A stretch of 7,033 nt of DNA from OMOG01 sp041485845 (GCA_041485845.1 JBGPKH010000486.1:1-7033), one strand, 5' to 3'; positions 1-4,980 are shown, numbered from the stretch's first letter. The notes: generated by a model not told the origin, from the sequence alone. Numbers and translations: made by a program.

Positions 1-270
1 ACGCCGCAGTTCGCGATCCCCAACGGCCCGCGATTTCTGCCCAACGTGCGCCAGGGCTTCACGCGCAATTGGGACCTGACCCTGACCAAGAACGTGCGCC
101 TTACCGAGAGTGTGAAATTCGGTTTACAGGCGAAGTTCTACAACCTGCTGAACCAGGTGACGTTCGCCGGACCGAGCGCGATCACCGTGGGGGGCGCGAA
201 CTTCGGTTCCGCGGGCGGAGTGAACAGCGGCCCGCGATCGATGGAATTGGGGGGAAAGCTGTCATTCTGA
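1..270 (+). CDS. TonB-dependent receptor-like (Oar-like) outer-membrane protein, C-terminal end (partial)
   Basis: The reading frame is open from the left edge and gives the last 89 residues of a larger protein, so its start lies outside the window. The visible part has alternating polar/hydrophobic beta strands (for example WDLTLTKNVRLTE and KFGLQAKFYNLLNQVTF) and ends in SF, a terminal aromatic residue typical of outer-membrane barrels recognised by the Bam complex. The pattern of a strand, then KN.RLTE, then a strand with FN/YNLLN, then F, a Gly-rich NFG segment and a last strand is what I know from the Oar-like, carboxypeptidase-regulatory-domain TonB receptors that Acidobacteriota carry in large numbers. 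The substrate cannot be told from this fragment. The family call is by pattern recognition, and I am fairly sure of an outer-membrane barrel. Confidence 0.8.
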   Translation, partial: TPQFAIPNGPRFLPNVRQGFTRNWDLTLTKNVRLTESVKFGLQAKFYNLLNQVTFAGPSAITVGGANFGSAGGVNSGPRSMELGGKLSF

Positions 271-448
271 TGCGCGTGCGGGAAGGGCGGTCAGCGTTCA
301 GCTTCTAGATCGAGATCGTTGCAGCTCGTTGGCCGGCAAACCGGGAGGTCGGGACTCCGCCGCCGGCGGCCCACATCTCAACAACGAACTAAATGAGTGA
401 AATCCCGCGTCCCGCAATGCAGCCAAATAAGGGTGTGAAAATAGGGGC

Positions 449-477
449 TTGTTTCGGAGGTCAAGGTGTGATATCTA
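449..477 (+). promoter_or_regulatory. Weak sigma70-type promoter candidate for 598-948
   Basis: TTGTTT (449-454) and TATCTA (472-477) are 17 bp apart. Each hexamer matches the consensus in only three positions, but these are the best conserved ones (TTG and TAT). The start of transcription would fall about 110 nt before the ATG at 598. This is inference from sequence only. Confidence 0.22.
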
Positions 478-498
478 CTCTGTGAGTTCTTGCAGCGC

Positions 499-555
499 AA
501 GCGGCCGGAAGGAACGCCGGTCGCAGGAATCGAAAGCGGCCGCACAGCCGGTCGC
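499..555 (+). repeat. Imperfect direct repeat in leader
   Basis: AAGCGGCCG followed by GCCGGTCGC occurs twice, at 499-524 and 534-555. Both 9-bp blocks are identical in the two copies; the spacers between them are 8 and 4 nt. It ends about 30 nt before the ribosome binding site of the 598 gene. It could be a small tandem duplication or a binding site pair. Confidence 0.45.
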
Positions 556-597
556 CTTCACAGAATAGAGTTGTCATATCTCGAAAGGAGAGCAGCG

Positions 598-948
598 ATG
601 GGTTCAAACGTTATGTTGTTTGGTTGGAACCGGTCAATTCCCGGCCGGGAAAAGGTGAGCGCGCAGCACTTCGAGGAGTTCACAAAGTACCTGGGCGGCC
701 TGCAGCAGAAGGGTGCGATTCAGACATTCGACGTCGTGTTCCTCGACCCGCACGGAGGCGACTTGAACGGGTTTTTCCTGATTAAGGGCGAGGCTGCGAA
801 GCTGGATGCGCTGGTCTCGACGGCCGAGTGGACCACTCATACCACTCGCGCCAGCCTTCATCTGGATGGTTCTGGGGTCATCCGCGGCGCGACCGGTGCT
901 GAGATGATGGGGAGAATGGCACTCTGGACCAGTCTCATCCCATCCTGA
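598..948 (+). CDS. Small hypothetical protein, 116 aa, possible ferredoxin-like (dimeric alpha/beta barrel) fold
   Basis: I chose the ATG at 598 because AAAGGAG at 584-590 sits 7 nt upstream; the frame stays open upstream to 490, but nothing there looks like a start region. The product is a soluble 116-aa protein without signal peptide or membrane segment. It begins with a strand-like MLFGWNRSIPGRE segment, then a helix (HFEEFTKYLGGLQQKG), then strands around FDVVFLDPHGGDLNGFFLIKG, then a helix ending in WTTHTTRASLHLDG. This beta-alpha-beta-beta-alpha-beta order resembles YCII/EthD-like alpha/beta-barrel proteins, but no catalytic residue can be assigned and I do not know its role. It stands alone, transcribed away from the receptor, and is followed after about 100 nt by an attC-like structure, which raises the possibility that it is or was an integron gene cassette. 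Confidence 0.75.
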   Translation: MGSNVMLFGWNRSIPGREKVSAQHFEEFTKYLGGLQQKGAIQTFDVVFLDPHGGDLNGFFLIKGEAAKLDALVSTAEWTTHTTRASLHLDGSGVIRGATGAEMMGRMALWTSLIPS

Positions 949-1050
949 AAGGCGGATCCGTCTGGCGGGCTTTGAGCCGCTCGGCGAGTTCAAGCTGGCG
1001 ACATTCGGCGACGGCGGCAATTGAGCGTCCGACGCGGGGGCGGAACCGCC

Positions 1051-1122
1051 GGCTAACACGCGCGTGAAGCCGACGCGCTGCGGATCGTGAGGGCGCGCAG
1101 CTCATGCGCCAACGTTTCAGGC
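1051..1122 (+). repeat. attC-like (59-base-element-like) structure, degenerate
   Basis: The 72-bp stretch opens with GGCTAAC (1051-1057), close to an R'' box (RYYYAAC). Next comes an L''-like arm GCGCGTGAAGC (1060-1070), which pairs with GCTCATGCGC (1100-1109) over ten base pairs, one a G-T wobble, with a single unpaired A in the left arm. Extrahelical bases of this kind are a known feature of attC folds. It ends with GTTTCAGGC (1114-1122), which would be an R' box GTTAGGC with two extra bases. The box spacers are 2 and 4 nt and the total length is in the attC range. The imperfect R' box makes this a candidate only. Confidence 0.35.
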
Positions 1123-1218
1123 ACGGCGTTTGAGATGCGGCTATCTTGAGCGAACCTCGCCCGTGTTCACGAAGCGTTTGGAATGGAGCCGTTGATATTC
1201 GTCAATCGGGCTTCGAGC

Positions 1219-1252
1219 TTTCGGACTCGCCGGAGGGGGCAGCCTTCCGAAA
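1219..1252 (-). terminator. Possible weak hairpin after the di-heme gene
   Basis: TTTCGGA (1219-1225) and TCCGAAA (1246-1252) form a perfect 7-bp inverted repeat with a 20-nt loop, starting 3 nt after the stop codon of the minus-strand gene. There is no clear T-run after it on that strand, so termination is uncertain. Confidence 0.22.
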
Positions 1253-1255
1253 AGG

Positions 1256-2614
1256 TCACAGCGAACGCAGGAAGTTGATCAAGTCCTGCCGTTCCGCCGC
1301 GTTCAGCCTGTTCGCAAGATTTCCACCGGTGCCGTTGAAATTGTTGATAACTTGCTTGGCTTCCGCGCCGTGGGCGTTGATGGCCTGTACCAAGTCGGTG
1401 GCGCTCCCATCATGAAGGAAGAACAGCCGTTGGCCTAGTCCCCACAGCGGCGCAGTGCGGAACTCCGCCCCGGTCGCGGCCCCTTGGCCAATACCGTCTC
1501 CGGTGCCGATGTCGTGCACGAGCAGGTCTGAGAATAAGTTCGCAGCCTTGTTGGCCAACGTGGCGATTGAGTGGTTGCCGGTTGGCAGGGATCGGATGTG
1601 GCACACGTTGCATCCGGCCTTGTTGAACGCCACATCCCCGGCGGCGATCGACGCCGCAGTGACCGTATTGGCCAGAGTGGTGATAAAGGTGGTAATCACC
1701 GGTGCCGGTGGGGCGAGAAACCGCATGAAGTTCGAAAACGCGATCACGTCGCTCGCGGCGTTTTGTGGCAGTGCAGCGTCGAAGTGGGAATGGTCCTCCG
1801 GCGTACCGTTAAAGCGGCAACCGGCCACAGCGTTTCTCTCGTCGGGGAACACCTCGTTCGACACGCCCTGTTCGACGTTGTAGGCCTCGCCAGAGAAGAT
1901 CACCAGCGATTTATTTTGAGCCTTCCAGCCGAACCGGGTGATGGTGCCATCGTTGCCCGTACGGTTGGCGTGGCCGGTGATGCCGAAAGGCTTAACGGCC
2001 GCTTCGTTGGCAGCAATCGTGTAGTCTGAAATCGCTTCAATCAGACCTGCGCCGAAGGTTGGTGTGGGGATGCGGAACTTCAGGTCATTTGACGGATATG
2101 CGAAGAAATCAGGCTGTGCCAGCGAGCACCCCGGCGCGTCGGAACGGCCCCGGATAGTGAAGATGCCGACCACTCCGCCGCCTCCCGAAACGCTGCGCAC
2201 CTCCCGCACTGGCCCGGTTAGGCTTAGGAAATACGGGATCGTGTTCAGCGCCCCGGCTTTGGTGGCCACCGCAATCTGAGGGTTGAGCGCCGGGGAGCTG
2301 CCGCCCACCGCTGGCTGGGCGTGACATCCCGCGCAGCTATCCAGGTTGAACGTAGGACCCAACCCTGGATCACCGCCAATGGTGCCTACAACATCGTTTA
2401 CCTCCGTGAAGGCTGCGAAACCGGCGTCGAAGAACTTCTTCTCCTTGACGCCCAAGCCGGCGATCTGCCCACCCGCACCCGAGACTCCGGCGCGAGGGCC
2501 GGGGTCCCACGGTTGGGCGTAAGCCATAGTTGAAGCGAACACCAGCAACAGGGTGACAGTGTTTTTACCAGTCCTTCGAGCTGCCCGCTTGAATGGCCCT
2601 TGTCGAGACCGCAT
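1256..2614 (-). CDS. Di-heme oxidoreductase / putative peroxidase (DUF1111, DHOR family), exported
   Basis: A 452-aa c-type cytochrome. The ATG at 2614 has GAGGAG 10 nt upstream and starts a signal peptide: basic MRSRQGPFKRAARRTGKN, hydrophobic TVTLLLVFASTMAYA, probable cleavage AYA|Q at residue 33. Heme c attachment motifs are CAGCH (residues 94-98) and CNVCH (335-339), one per half as in the MauG/bacterial cytochrome c peroxidase superfamily. DHOR hallmarks are RFGWKAQ (227-233), NFMRFLAPP (295-303), RTAPLWGLG (386-394) and FLHDG (399-403), with a C-terminal INFLRSL helix. Length is normal for the family. It should act in the periplasm as a redox enzyme or electron carrier; the physiological substrate is unknown for most members. 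No electron-transfer partner or methylamine gene is next to it. It has its own 350-bp leader, with a palindrome at 2710-2723, so it is probably a single-gene unit. Confidence 0.9.
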   Translation of the reverse strand: MRSRQGPFKRAARRTGKNTVTLLLVFASTMAYAQPWDPGPRAGVSGAGGQIAGLGVKEKKFFDAGFAAFTEVNDVVGTIGGDPGLGPTFNLDSCAGCHAQPAVGGSSPALNPQIAVATKAGALNTIPYFLSLTGPVREVRSVSGGGGVVGIFTIRGRSDAPGCSLAQPDFFAYPSNDLKFRIPTPTFGAGLIEAISDYTIAANEAAVKPFGITGHANRTGNDGTITRFGWKAQNKSLVIFSGEAYNVEQGVSNEVFPDERNAVAGCRFNGTPEDHSHFDAALPQNAASDVIAFSNFMRFLAPPAPVITTFITTLANTVTAASIAAGDVAFNKAGCNVCHIRSLPTGNHSIATLANKAANLFSDLLVHDIGTGDGIGQGAATGAEFRTAPLWGLGQRLFFLHDGSATDLVQAINAHGAEAKQVINNFNGTGGNLANRLNAAERQDLINFLRSL

Positions 2615-2709
2615 TGTTCCGATTCTCCTCTTTGAAAAATATCTGCGGATGCGCGGCGATTGGCACGTTCTCCGCAGCTCGGTGGCCGCTTCCCCCGCCG
2701 CGGATCATC

Positions 2710-2723
2710 CGTTTTGCAAAACG
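2710..2723. promoter_or_regulatory. 14-bp perfect palindrome, operator candidate
   Basis: CGTTTTGCAAAACG is a perfect dyad whose near edge lies 95 bp before the start codon of the di-heme gene. It overlaps the -10 box of the promoter candidate at 2720-2748, a position suited to a dimeric repressor. No known factor is assigned. Confidence 0.4.
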
Positions 2724-2748
2724 TACTCCACCGCCCGGCGAGAAACAA
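2720..2748 (-). promoter_or_regulatory. Weak promoter candidate for the di-heme gene
   Basis: On the minus strand TTGTTT (2748-2743) and TACGTT (2725-2720) are 17 bp apart. Both hexamers match only three positions of the sigma70 consensus, including TTG and the TA...T frame. It is the best candidate in the leader, and it coincides with the palindrome at 2710-2723. Confidence 0.22.
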
Positions 2749-2871
2749 CTGCAAAAATGGAACCTCCGGGCAGGCAAATGCTTCCGCCCTTTGGCCGCAG
2801 TCCGTACTCACCCTTGTCACTAGACCGTCCTTGGTCGGGAAAGCCCTGCGCCCGTTCCGGACATGGGAAAC

Positions 2872-2903
2872 CCCGCGCGACCGGGTGCCCCTATTCGCGC
2901 GGG
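2872..2903 (-). terminator. GC-rich hairpin after the secreted-protein gene
   Basis: CCCGCGCGA (2872-2880) and TCGCGCGGG (2895-2903) form a perfect 9-bp stem with a 14-nt loop, 62 nt after the stop of the 3487-2966 gene and upstream of the di-heme gene on the same strand. It lacks a T-run, so it may be a weak terminator, a transcript-stabilising end or a regulatory hairpin. Confidence 0.35.
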
Positions 2904-2965
2904 AGATCCGTAGTCGCAATCGCCGGACCAGCCGGGAACCCCCGGGATGGGACGGTTGCCTTACT

Positions 2966-3487
2966 TCATTTAGGACCGGTAACGTTCACCACCGCGTTGA
3001 GAACGTCCGCATGGCCGGTTCCGCCACCCAGGGCTGAAGTGAAAGAGCAGTTCACGGTAACCCCATTCCCGGGGCCCTTCGGGTCCGGCGTGTCGTTGGT
3101 CAGAGTGCAGGCATACGCGGGGTTGAGGGTGCCACTAAATAACTGGGCTGGTGTCCCCTGCAAAATATTCATCGTGTAGATCCCGTCCGGGCCTTCCGTC
3201 ACGAACCCTATCACGGGCGTCACATGCGTGTCGAGCGCGTAGAAATACATCGAGCCTTGACAGGCGTTGGCGTTTTGATAGCCGCCCTTGCTCCCCGGGG
3301 CGGCCTCCGCCGCGCACCAGATCCAGAAACCGAACGGCGTGGTTGCGGCCTTGGTGTTCCCGGCGAGGTCCATCGTAAACCCAGACGTGCTGAACACCAC
3401 CTGTTCAGCGTTGTTTGCGGGAGTCGCATTGATCGCTACAAACAGCAGCGCTGCCGCAATGAGAGTGACTTTCTTAGTGACTGACAT
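2966..3487 (-). CDS. Secreted hypothetical protein with four cysteines, 173 aa
   Basis: The start at 3487 is preferred over upstream in-frame starts. AAGGAG lies 5 nt before this ATG, and the peptide that follows, MSVTKKVTLIAAALLFVAINATPA, is a good Sec signal peptide with cleavage near residue 24-27. A promoter with a TATACT -10 box lies 71 bp upstream. The mature part (about 147 aa) is predicted to be mostly beta, with Gly/Thr-rich strands and an aromatic motif TTPFGFWIWC (residues 49-58). Four cysteines at 58, 76, 127 and 147 could make two disulfides in the oxidising periplasm or outside the cell. The C-terminus NAVVNVTGPK resembles that of small secreted proteins I have seen in soil bacteria, but I do not know a function. 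Transcription runs towards the di-heme gene, but a 351-bp gap with a hairpin argues against a shared operon. Confidence 0.8.
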   Translation of the reverse strand: MSVTKKVTLIAAALLFVAINATPANNAEQVVFSTSGFTMDLAGNTKAATTPFGFWIWCAAEAAPGSKGGYQNANACQGSMYFYALDTHVTPVIGFVTEGPDGIYTMNILQGTPAQLFSGTLNPAYACTLTNDTPDPKGPGNGVTVNCSFTSALGGGTGHADVLNAVVNVTGPK

Positions 3488-3557
3488 CTTTTCTCCTTGT
3501 GCTCCTTCCCTCGAATTGCCCACCCGAATCCCAACCCTCCCCTGTGAAAGCCCGTTA

Positions 3558-3586
3558 AGTATATTACAAAAGCTCCCCCGTGGGAA
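3558..3586 (-). promoter_or_regulatory. Promoter of the four-cysteine secreted-protein gene
   Basis: On the minus strand TTCCCA (3586-3581) and TATACT (3563-3558) are 17 bp apart, matching the sigma70 consensus in 4 and 5 of 6 positions. The predicted transcript starts near 3551, leaving a leader of about 64 nt that ends in AAGGAG. Confidence 0.45.
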
Positions 3587-3635
3587 TGGGGATCTTGGCT
3601 TTTTGGGCATGTCATTTGGCGTTTCAAGTACCAGC

Positions 3636-3687
3636 CGTACTGCGGTCCAACCTTGAGGTCCCTCAAGGGCTGCGGCGCCGAGCGGTC
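3636..3687 (+). repeat. 53-bp dispersed repeat, copy 1
   Basis: This 52-nt stretch matches 6871-6923 with three substitutions and one 1-nt gap. Both copies share the same orientation and lie outside the long genes. In this copy the sequence after AGCGGTC differs from copy 2; the TTCTAATCTAA tail that follows copy 2 directly is found 308 nt further on, at 3996-4006. Confidence 0.75.
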
Positions 3688-3811
3688 CCTCTATGCGGTG
3701 CTCGAGAAATTTGGAATCGCCACGGAGGCAGAGGCGGGAACGGAAATCATGGCTTCCGGCGGCGTAGCGATCTCGCCATCACTCATCGAGGCTTGGACCC
3801 GGCTTCCTTGA
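3682..3811 (+). pseudogene. Coding-like fragment, possible methyltransferase C-terminus remnant
   Basis: In the frame that ends with TGA at 3809-3811 the DNA reads SLYAVLEKFGIATEAEAG, then TEIMASGGVAISPSLIEAWTRLP. This looks like the last residues of a real protein. It resembles the tail of class I SAM-dependent methyltransferases as I remember them, with a short internal deletion between the two halves. There is no start codon region; upstream the frame runs into the 53-bp repeat and then into the promoter of the 3487 gene. It therefore looks like a gene fragment carried into the repeat. The family guess is weak and the remnant status is inference. Confidence 0.3.
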
Positions 3812-3994
3812 CGCCGTCCTGCCGATCGCCTCACCGGCTTGTGGTTTGTGGCCGGTGCGGGGCCTGGGATTTGTGAGACAGCGCTTTTCCTCGTGGCGGG
3901 CGGGCTGGTGAGCAACGCGGGCACGATGGGCGTTCCATAGTGGGACAGGGCTTCCGGCCGGTCCAAAGTCTGGCGGCCGAGACCCCGTCTCCAC
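3812..3994. other. Unassigned sequence between gene remnants
   Basis: No gene is recognised. The same frame as the preceding fragment continues after its stop with GLWFVAGAGPGICETALFLV and a Gly/Ala-rich end, closing at a TAG at 3938. Both strands have open frames here with no ribosome binding site, so no coding call is made. Confidence 0.3.
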
Positions 3995-4006
3995 CTTCTA
4001 ATCTAA
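3995..4006 (+). repeat. 12-bp match to the tail of repeat copy 2
   Basis: CTTCTAATCTAA is identical to 6923-6934, where it directly follows the 53-bp repeat. Here it lies 308 bp from the end of copy 1. A 12-bp exact match is unlikely by chance in 7 kb, so it may mark the right end of the same element. Confidence 0.5.
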
Positions 4007-4039
4007 TTGTTTCAAACTGCCGATATTGAGGGAATGTAG

Positions 4040-4160
4040 GTGGTACGCAGTATGAGCATTTCCCTATCGCCAGACCAGGGCGCCGGCACTTCTCCGGCTG
4101 CCCTGCGCCAGAACGCAGCGAAACGCGGCTGGAGCATCGCTGTTCAGTTCAAGGAGGCCC
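4040..4160 (+). pseudogene. Serine recombinase (resolvase) N-terminal remnant
   Basis: In the frame starting at 4040 the residues SPDQGAGTSPAALRQNAAKRGWSIAVQFKEA resemble, in two parts, the start of a resolvase/invertase N-terminal domain. SPDQ corresponds to the ST.DQ part of the RVST.DQ motif. LRQ.AAKRGWSIA..F corresponds to the helix and second strand (LR.YA..RGW.I..E). The preceding strand (YAR/YVR) is not recognisable and the catalytic Ser of RVS appears replaced or shifted (ISLSPDQ). The similarity ends near 4150 and the frame then runs antisense into the His-rich gene. With about 40 residues left it cannot be active. The identification is from pattern memory. Confidence 0.35.
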
Positions 4161-4171
4161 GTTGCGCCACT

Positions 4172-4759
4172 TTAGTGATGTGTGCCCGCATTCGGGTTTA
4201 CGACCGCGCAAAGGAAGTAAAAATGCGTATCGATCTCGAAGGCTATCGGAATGCCGTCCACTGTCGTCGCTAGCAGAGCATCCACGGCAGCCTCCGACTT
4301 TGCCGGCAGTAACGCGTGGTATGCGGCGTTTACCGCTGCATTGTGGGCCGCGCTGCCGGTATACTTGGGAAGCACGACGAACACGTGCCAGAGCGGGCTG
4401 AACTCGCCATGCCCGGGGTCCGACGGCGCAGAATCCAGAATGTGATCGTGGAAATCATCCGGTGTGATGCCATCTCCCACGTGATCGCACGGGTTGCACT
4501 GCGGCGCCGACGGCCAAGAGGCGTGATCAAAGGGATACACGACCTCGTAAAAGTCGGCTTGGGCATGTTGCGTCGGGTTCTGCTTGACTTCAATTGCATT
4601 GATCCACACGGTTTTGCCGTTAACGTAGGCCGGTTCATATCCGGGCGGCCCGCCCGCAAGCGCAACCACTGCGATCAAAGTTAACGCCAGGCACACGATT
4701 GCCATCATGCTCAGGCCGTGCATGCGTCGCTCATAGCTACTCTTTCTAATCCCTAACAT
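4172..4759 (-). CDS. Secreted His-rich hypothetical protein with CxxCxH motif, 195 aa
   Basis: I place the start at 4759 because AGAGGGG lies 6 nt before this ATG; upstream in-frame starts lack such a site or fall in the promoter. The N-terminus has a basic, hydrophilic stretch (RKSSYERRMHG) and a hydrophobic segment (residues 17-34) ending in ALA|GG, a probable Sec signal peptide with cleavage after 35. The mature part has 12 His residues, many clustered: CNPCDH (88-93), DDFHDH (101-106), GHGEF (116-120), PLWHVFVVLPKY (122-133), EIDTHFYFLC (175-184) and a C-terminal GTHH. The spacing of CxxCxH, HDH and ...DTH suggests a bound metal ion, but CxxCxH is not a heme c motif (CxxCH) and I know no catalytic family with this set. 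It is divergent from the 4979 gene, and a strong promoter lies at 4818-4846. Function unknown. Confidence 0.8.
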   Translation of the reverse strand: MLGIRKSSYERRMHGLSMMAIVCLALTLIAVVALAGGPPGYEPAYVNGKTVWINAIEVKQNPTQHAQADFYEVVYPFDHASWPSAPQCNPCDHVGDGITPDDFHDHILDSAPSDPGHGEFSPLWHVFVVLPKYTGSAAHNAAVNAAYHALLPAKSEAAVDALLATTVDGIPIAFEIDTHFYFLCAVVNPNAGTHH

Positions 4760-4817
4760 CTTGTTCCCCTCTTTCTCGAGCATCTCGAAACAGAAAATTG
4801 GCAATACAACGGGTTTC

Positions 4818-4846
4818 AGTATACGTCCCCTTGCATCCGGCGGCAA
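4818..4846 (-). promoter_or_regulatory. Promoter of the His-rich secreted-protein gene
   Basis: On the minus strand TTGCCG (4846-4841) and TATACT (4823-4818) are 17 bp apart, matching the sigma70 consensus in 4 and 5 of 6 positions. The -10 box is identical to that of the 3487 gene. The transcript would begin near 4811, about 52 nt before the ATG. A tandem repeat begins 2 bp upstream of the -35 box. Confidence 0.5.
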
Positions 4847-4848
4847 CT

Positions 4849-4874
4849 AAATTCTCGATCCAAATTCTCGATCC
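4849..4874. repeat. Perfect tandem 13-bp repeat upstream of a -35 box
   Basis: AAATTCTCGATCC occurs twice without a spacer (4849-4861 and 4862-4874). It occupies roughly -38 to -64 relative to the predicted start of the His-rich gene, where direct-repeat activator sites are usually found. It could also be a chance slippage duplication. Confidence 0.6.
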
Positions 4875-4921
4875 GTGTTTTCGGGTTCAGGCCTAGTTCC
4901 AGTACTTCTATGACAAAATTA

Positions 4922-4980
4922 ATGGACCCATCTCCGGCAAGAATCCGCTAAAATCGTAATCTACAAGGTCCAGGGTCCAT
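4922..4980 (+). promoter_or_regulatory. 8-bp inverted repeat covering the start codon of 4979 gene, with TAAAAT box
   Basis: ATGGACCC (4922-4929) is the exact reverse complement of GGGTCCAT (4973-4980), which contains the first two bases of the ATG at 4979. A TAAAAT box (4949-4954) lies between the arms, but no good -35 box precedes it. If transcription starts upstream of 4922 the stem could hide the start codon; if it starts after the TAAAAT box, the repeat is only a DNA feature. Confidence 0.3.

Larger units (their letters stand above)
271..597. other. Non-coding leader between receptor and 598-948 gene
   Basis: I see no gene here. The stretch contains a 12-bp perfect GC palindrome at 359-370 (GCCGCCGGCGGC), a weak promoter candidate at 449-477, and an imperfect duplication of a GC-rich unit at 499-524 and 534-555. 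No T-run follows the palindrome, so it is not a canonical terminator for the receptor gene. Confidence 0.5.
949..1255. other. Convergent intergenic region
   Basis: This gap separates the 598-948 gene (+) from the di-heme gene (-). No full gene is present. A short frame at 953-1024 (+2 frame relative to the window, ending PLGEFKLATFGDGGN) reads protein-like but has no start and may be an eroded coding tail. An attC-like fold lies at 1051-1122 and an inverted repeat at 1219-1252. Confidence 0.5.
2615..2965. other. Leader of the di-heme gene / spacer after the secreted-protein gene
   Basis: No gene is supported here; open frames crossing it have no plausible starts and are shadows of neighbours. 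It holds a GC-rich hairpin (2872-2903), a weak promoter candidate (2720-2748, minus) and a 14-bp palindrome (2710-2723). I looked for riboswitch folds and recognised none. Confidence 0.5.

Noticed and set aside
490..597. Longer N-terminus for the 116-aa protein
   Set aside because: The upstream frame encodes an Arg-rich stretch made by the leader repeats, while the ATG at 598 has AAAGGAG at ideal distance.
634..1059. 141-codon minus-strand frame
   Set aside because: It is antisense to the 598-948 gene, which has a much better start and composition.
2789..2808. Third, inverted copy of the 53-bp repeat (TTGGCCGCAGTCCGTAC)
   Set aside because: Only about 14 bases resemble the reverse complement of the repeat start, with a gap and mismatches; nothing beyond that aligns.
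2398..2919. 173-codon minus-strand frame across the start of the di-heme gene
   Set aside because: It overlaps the signal peptide region of a well-supported gene in another frame and shows a low-complexity Arg/Ser/Cys mix without a start site.
2624..2965. Riboswitch in the di-heme gene leader, for example a GEMM type
   Set aside because: I tried to find the conserved core and tetraloop-receptor motifs and did not; only isolated short dyads are present.
2553..3179. 208-codon plus-strand frame
   Set aside because: It runs antisense into two supported genes and across their leader; no ribosome binding site and no protein-like pattern.
4760..4846. Longer N-terminus for the His-rich protein
   Set aside because: The extension would begin within the predicted promoter and would place 29 extra residues before a good signal peptide; the ATG at 4759 has the best ribosome binding site.
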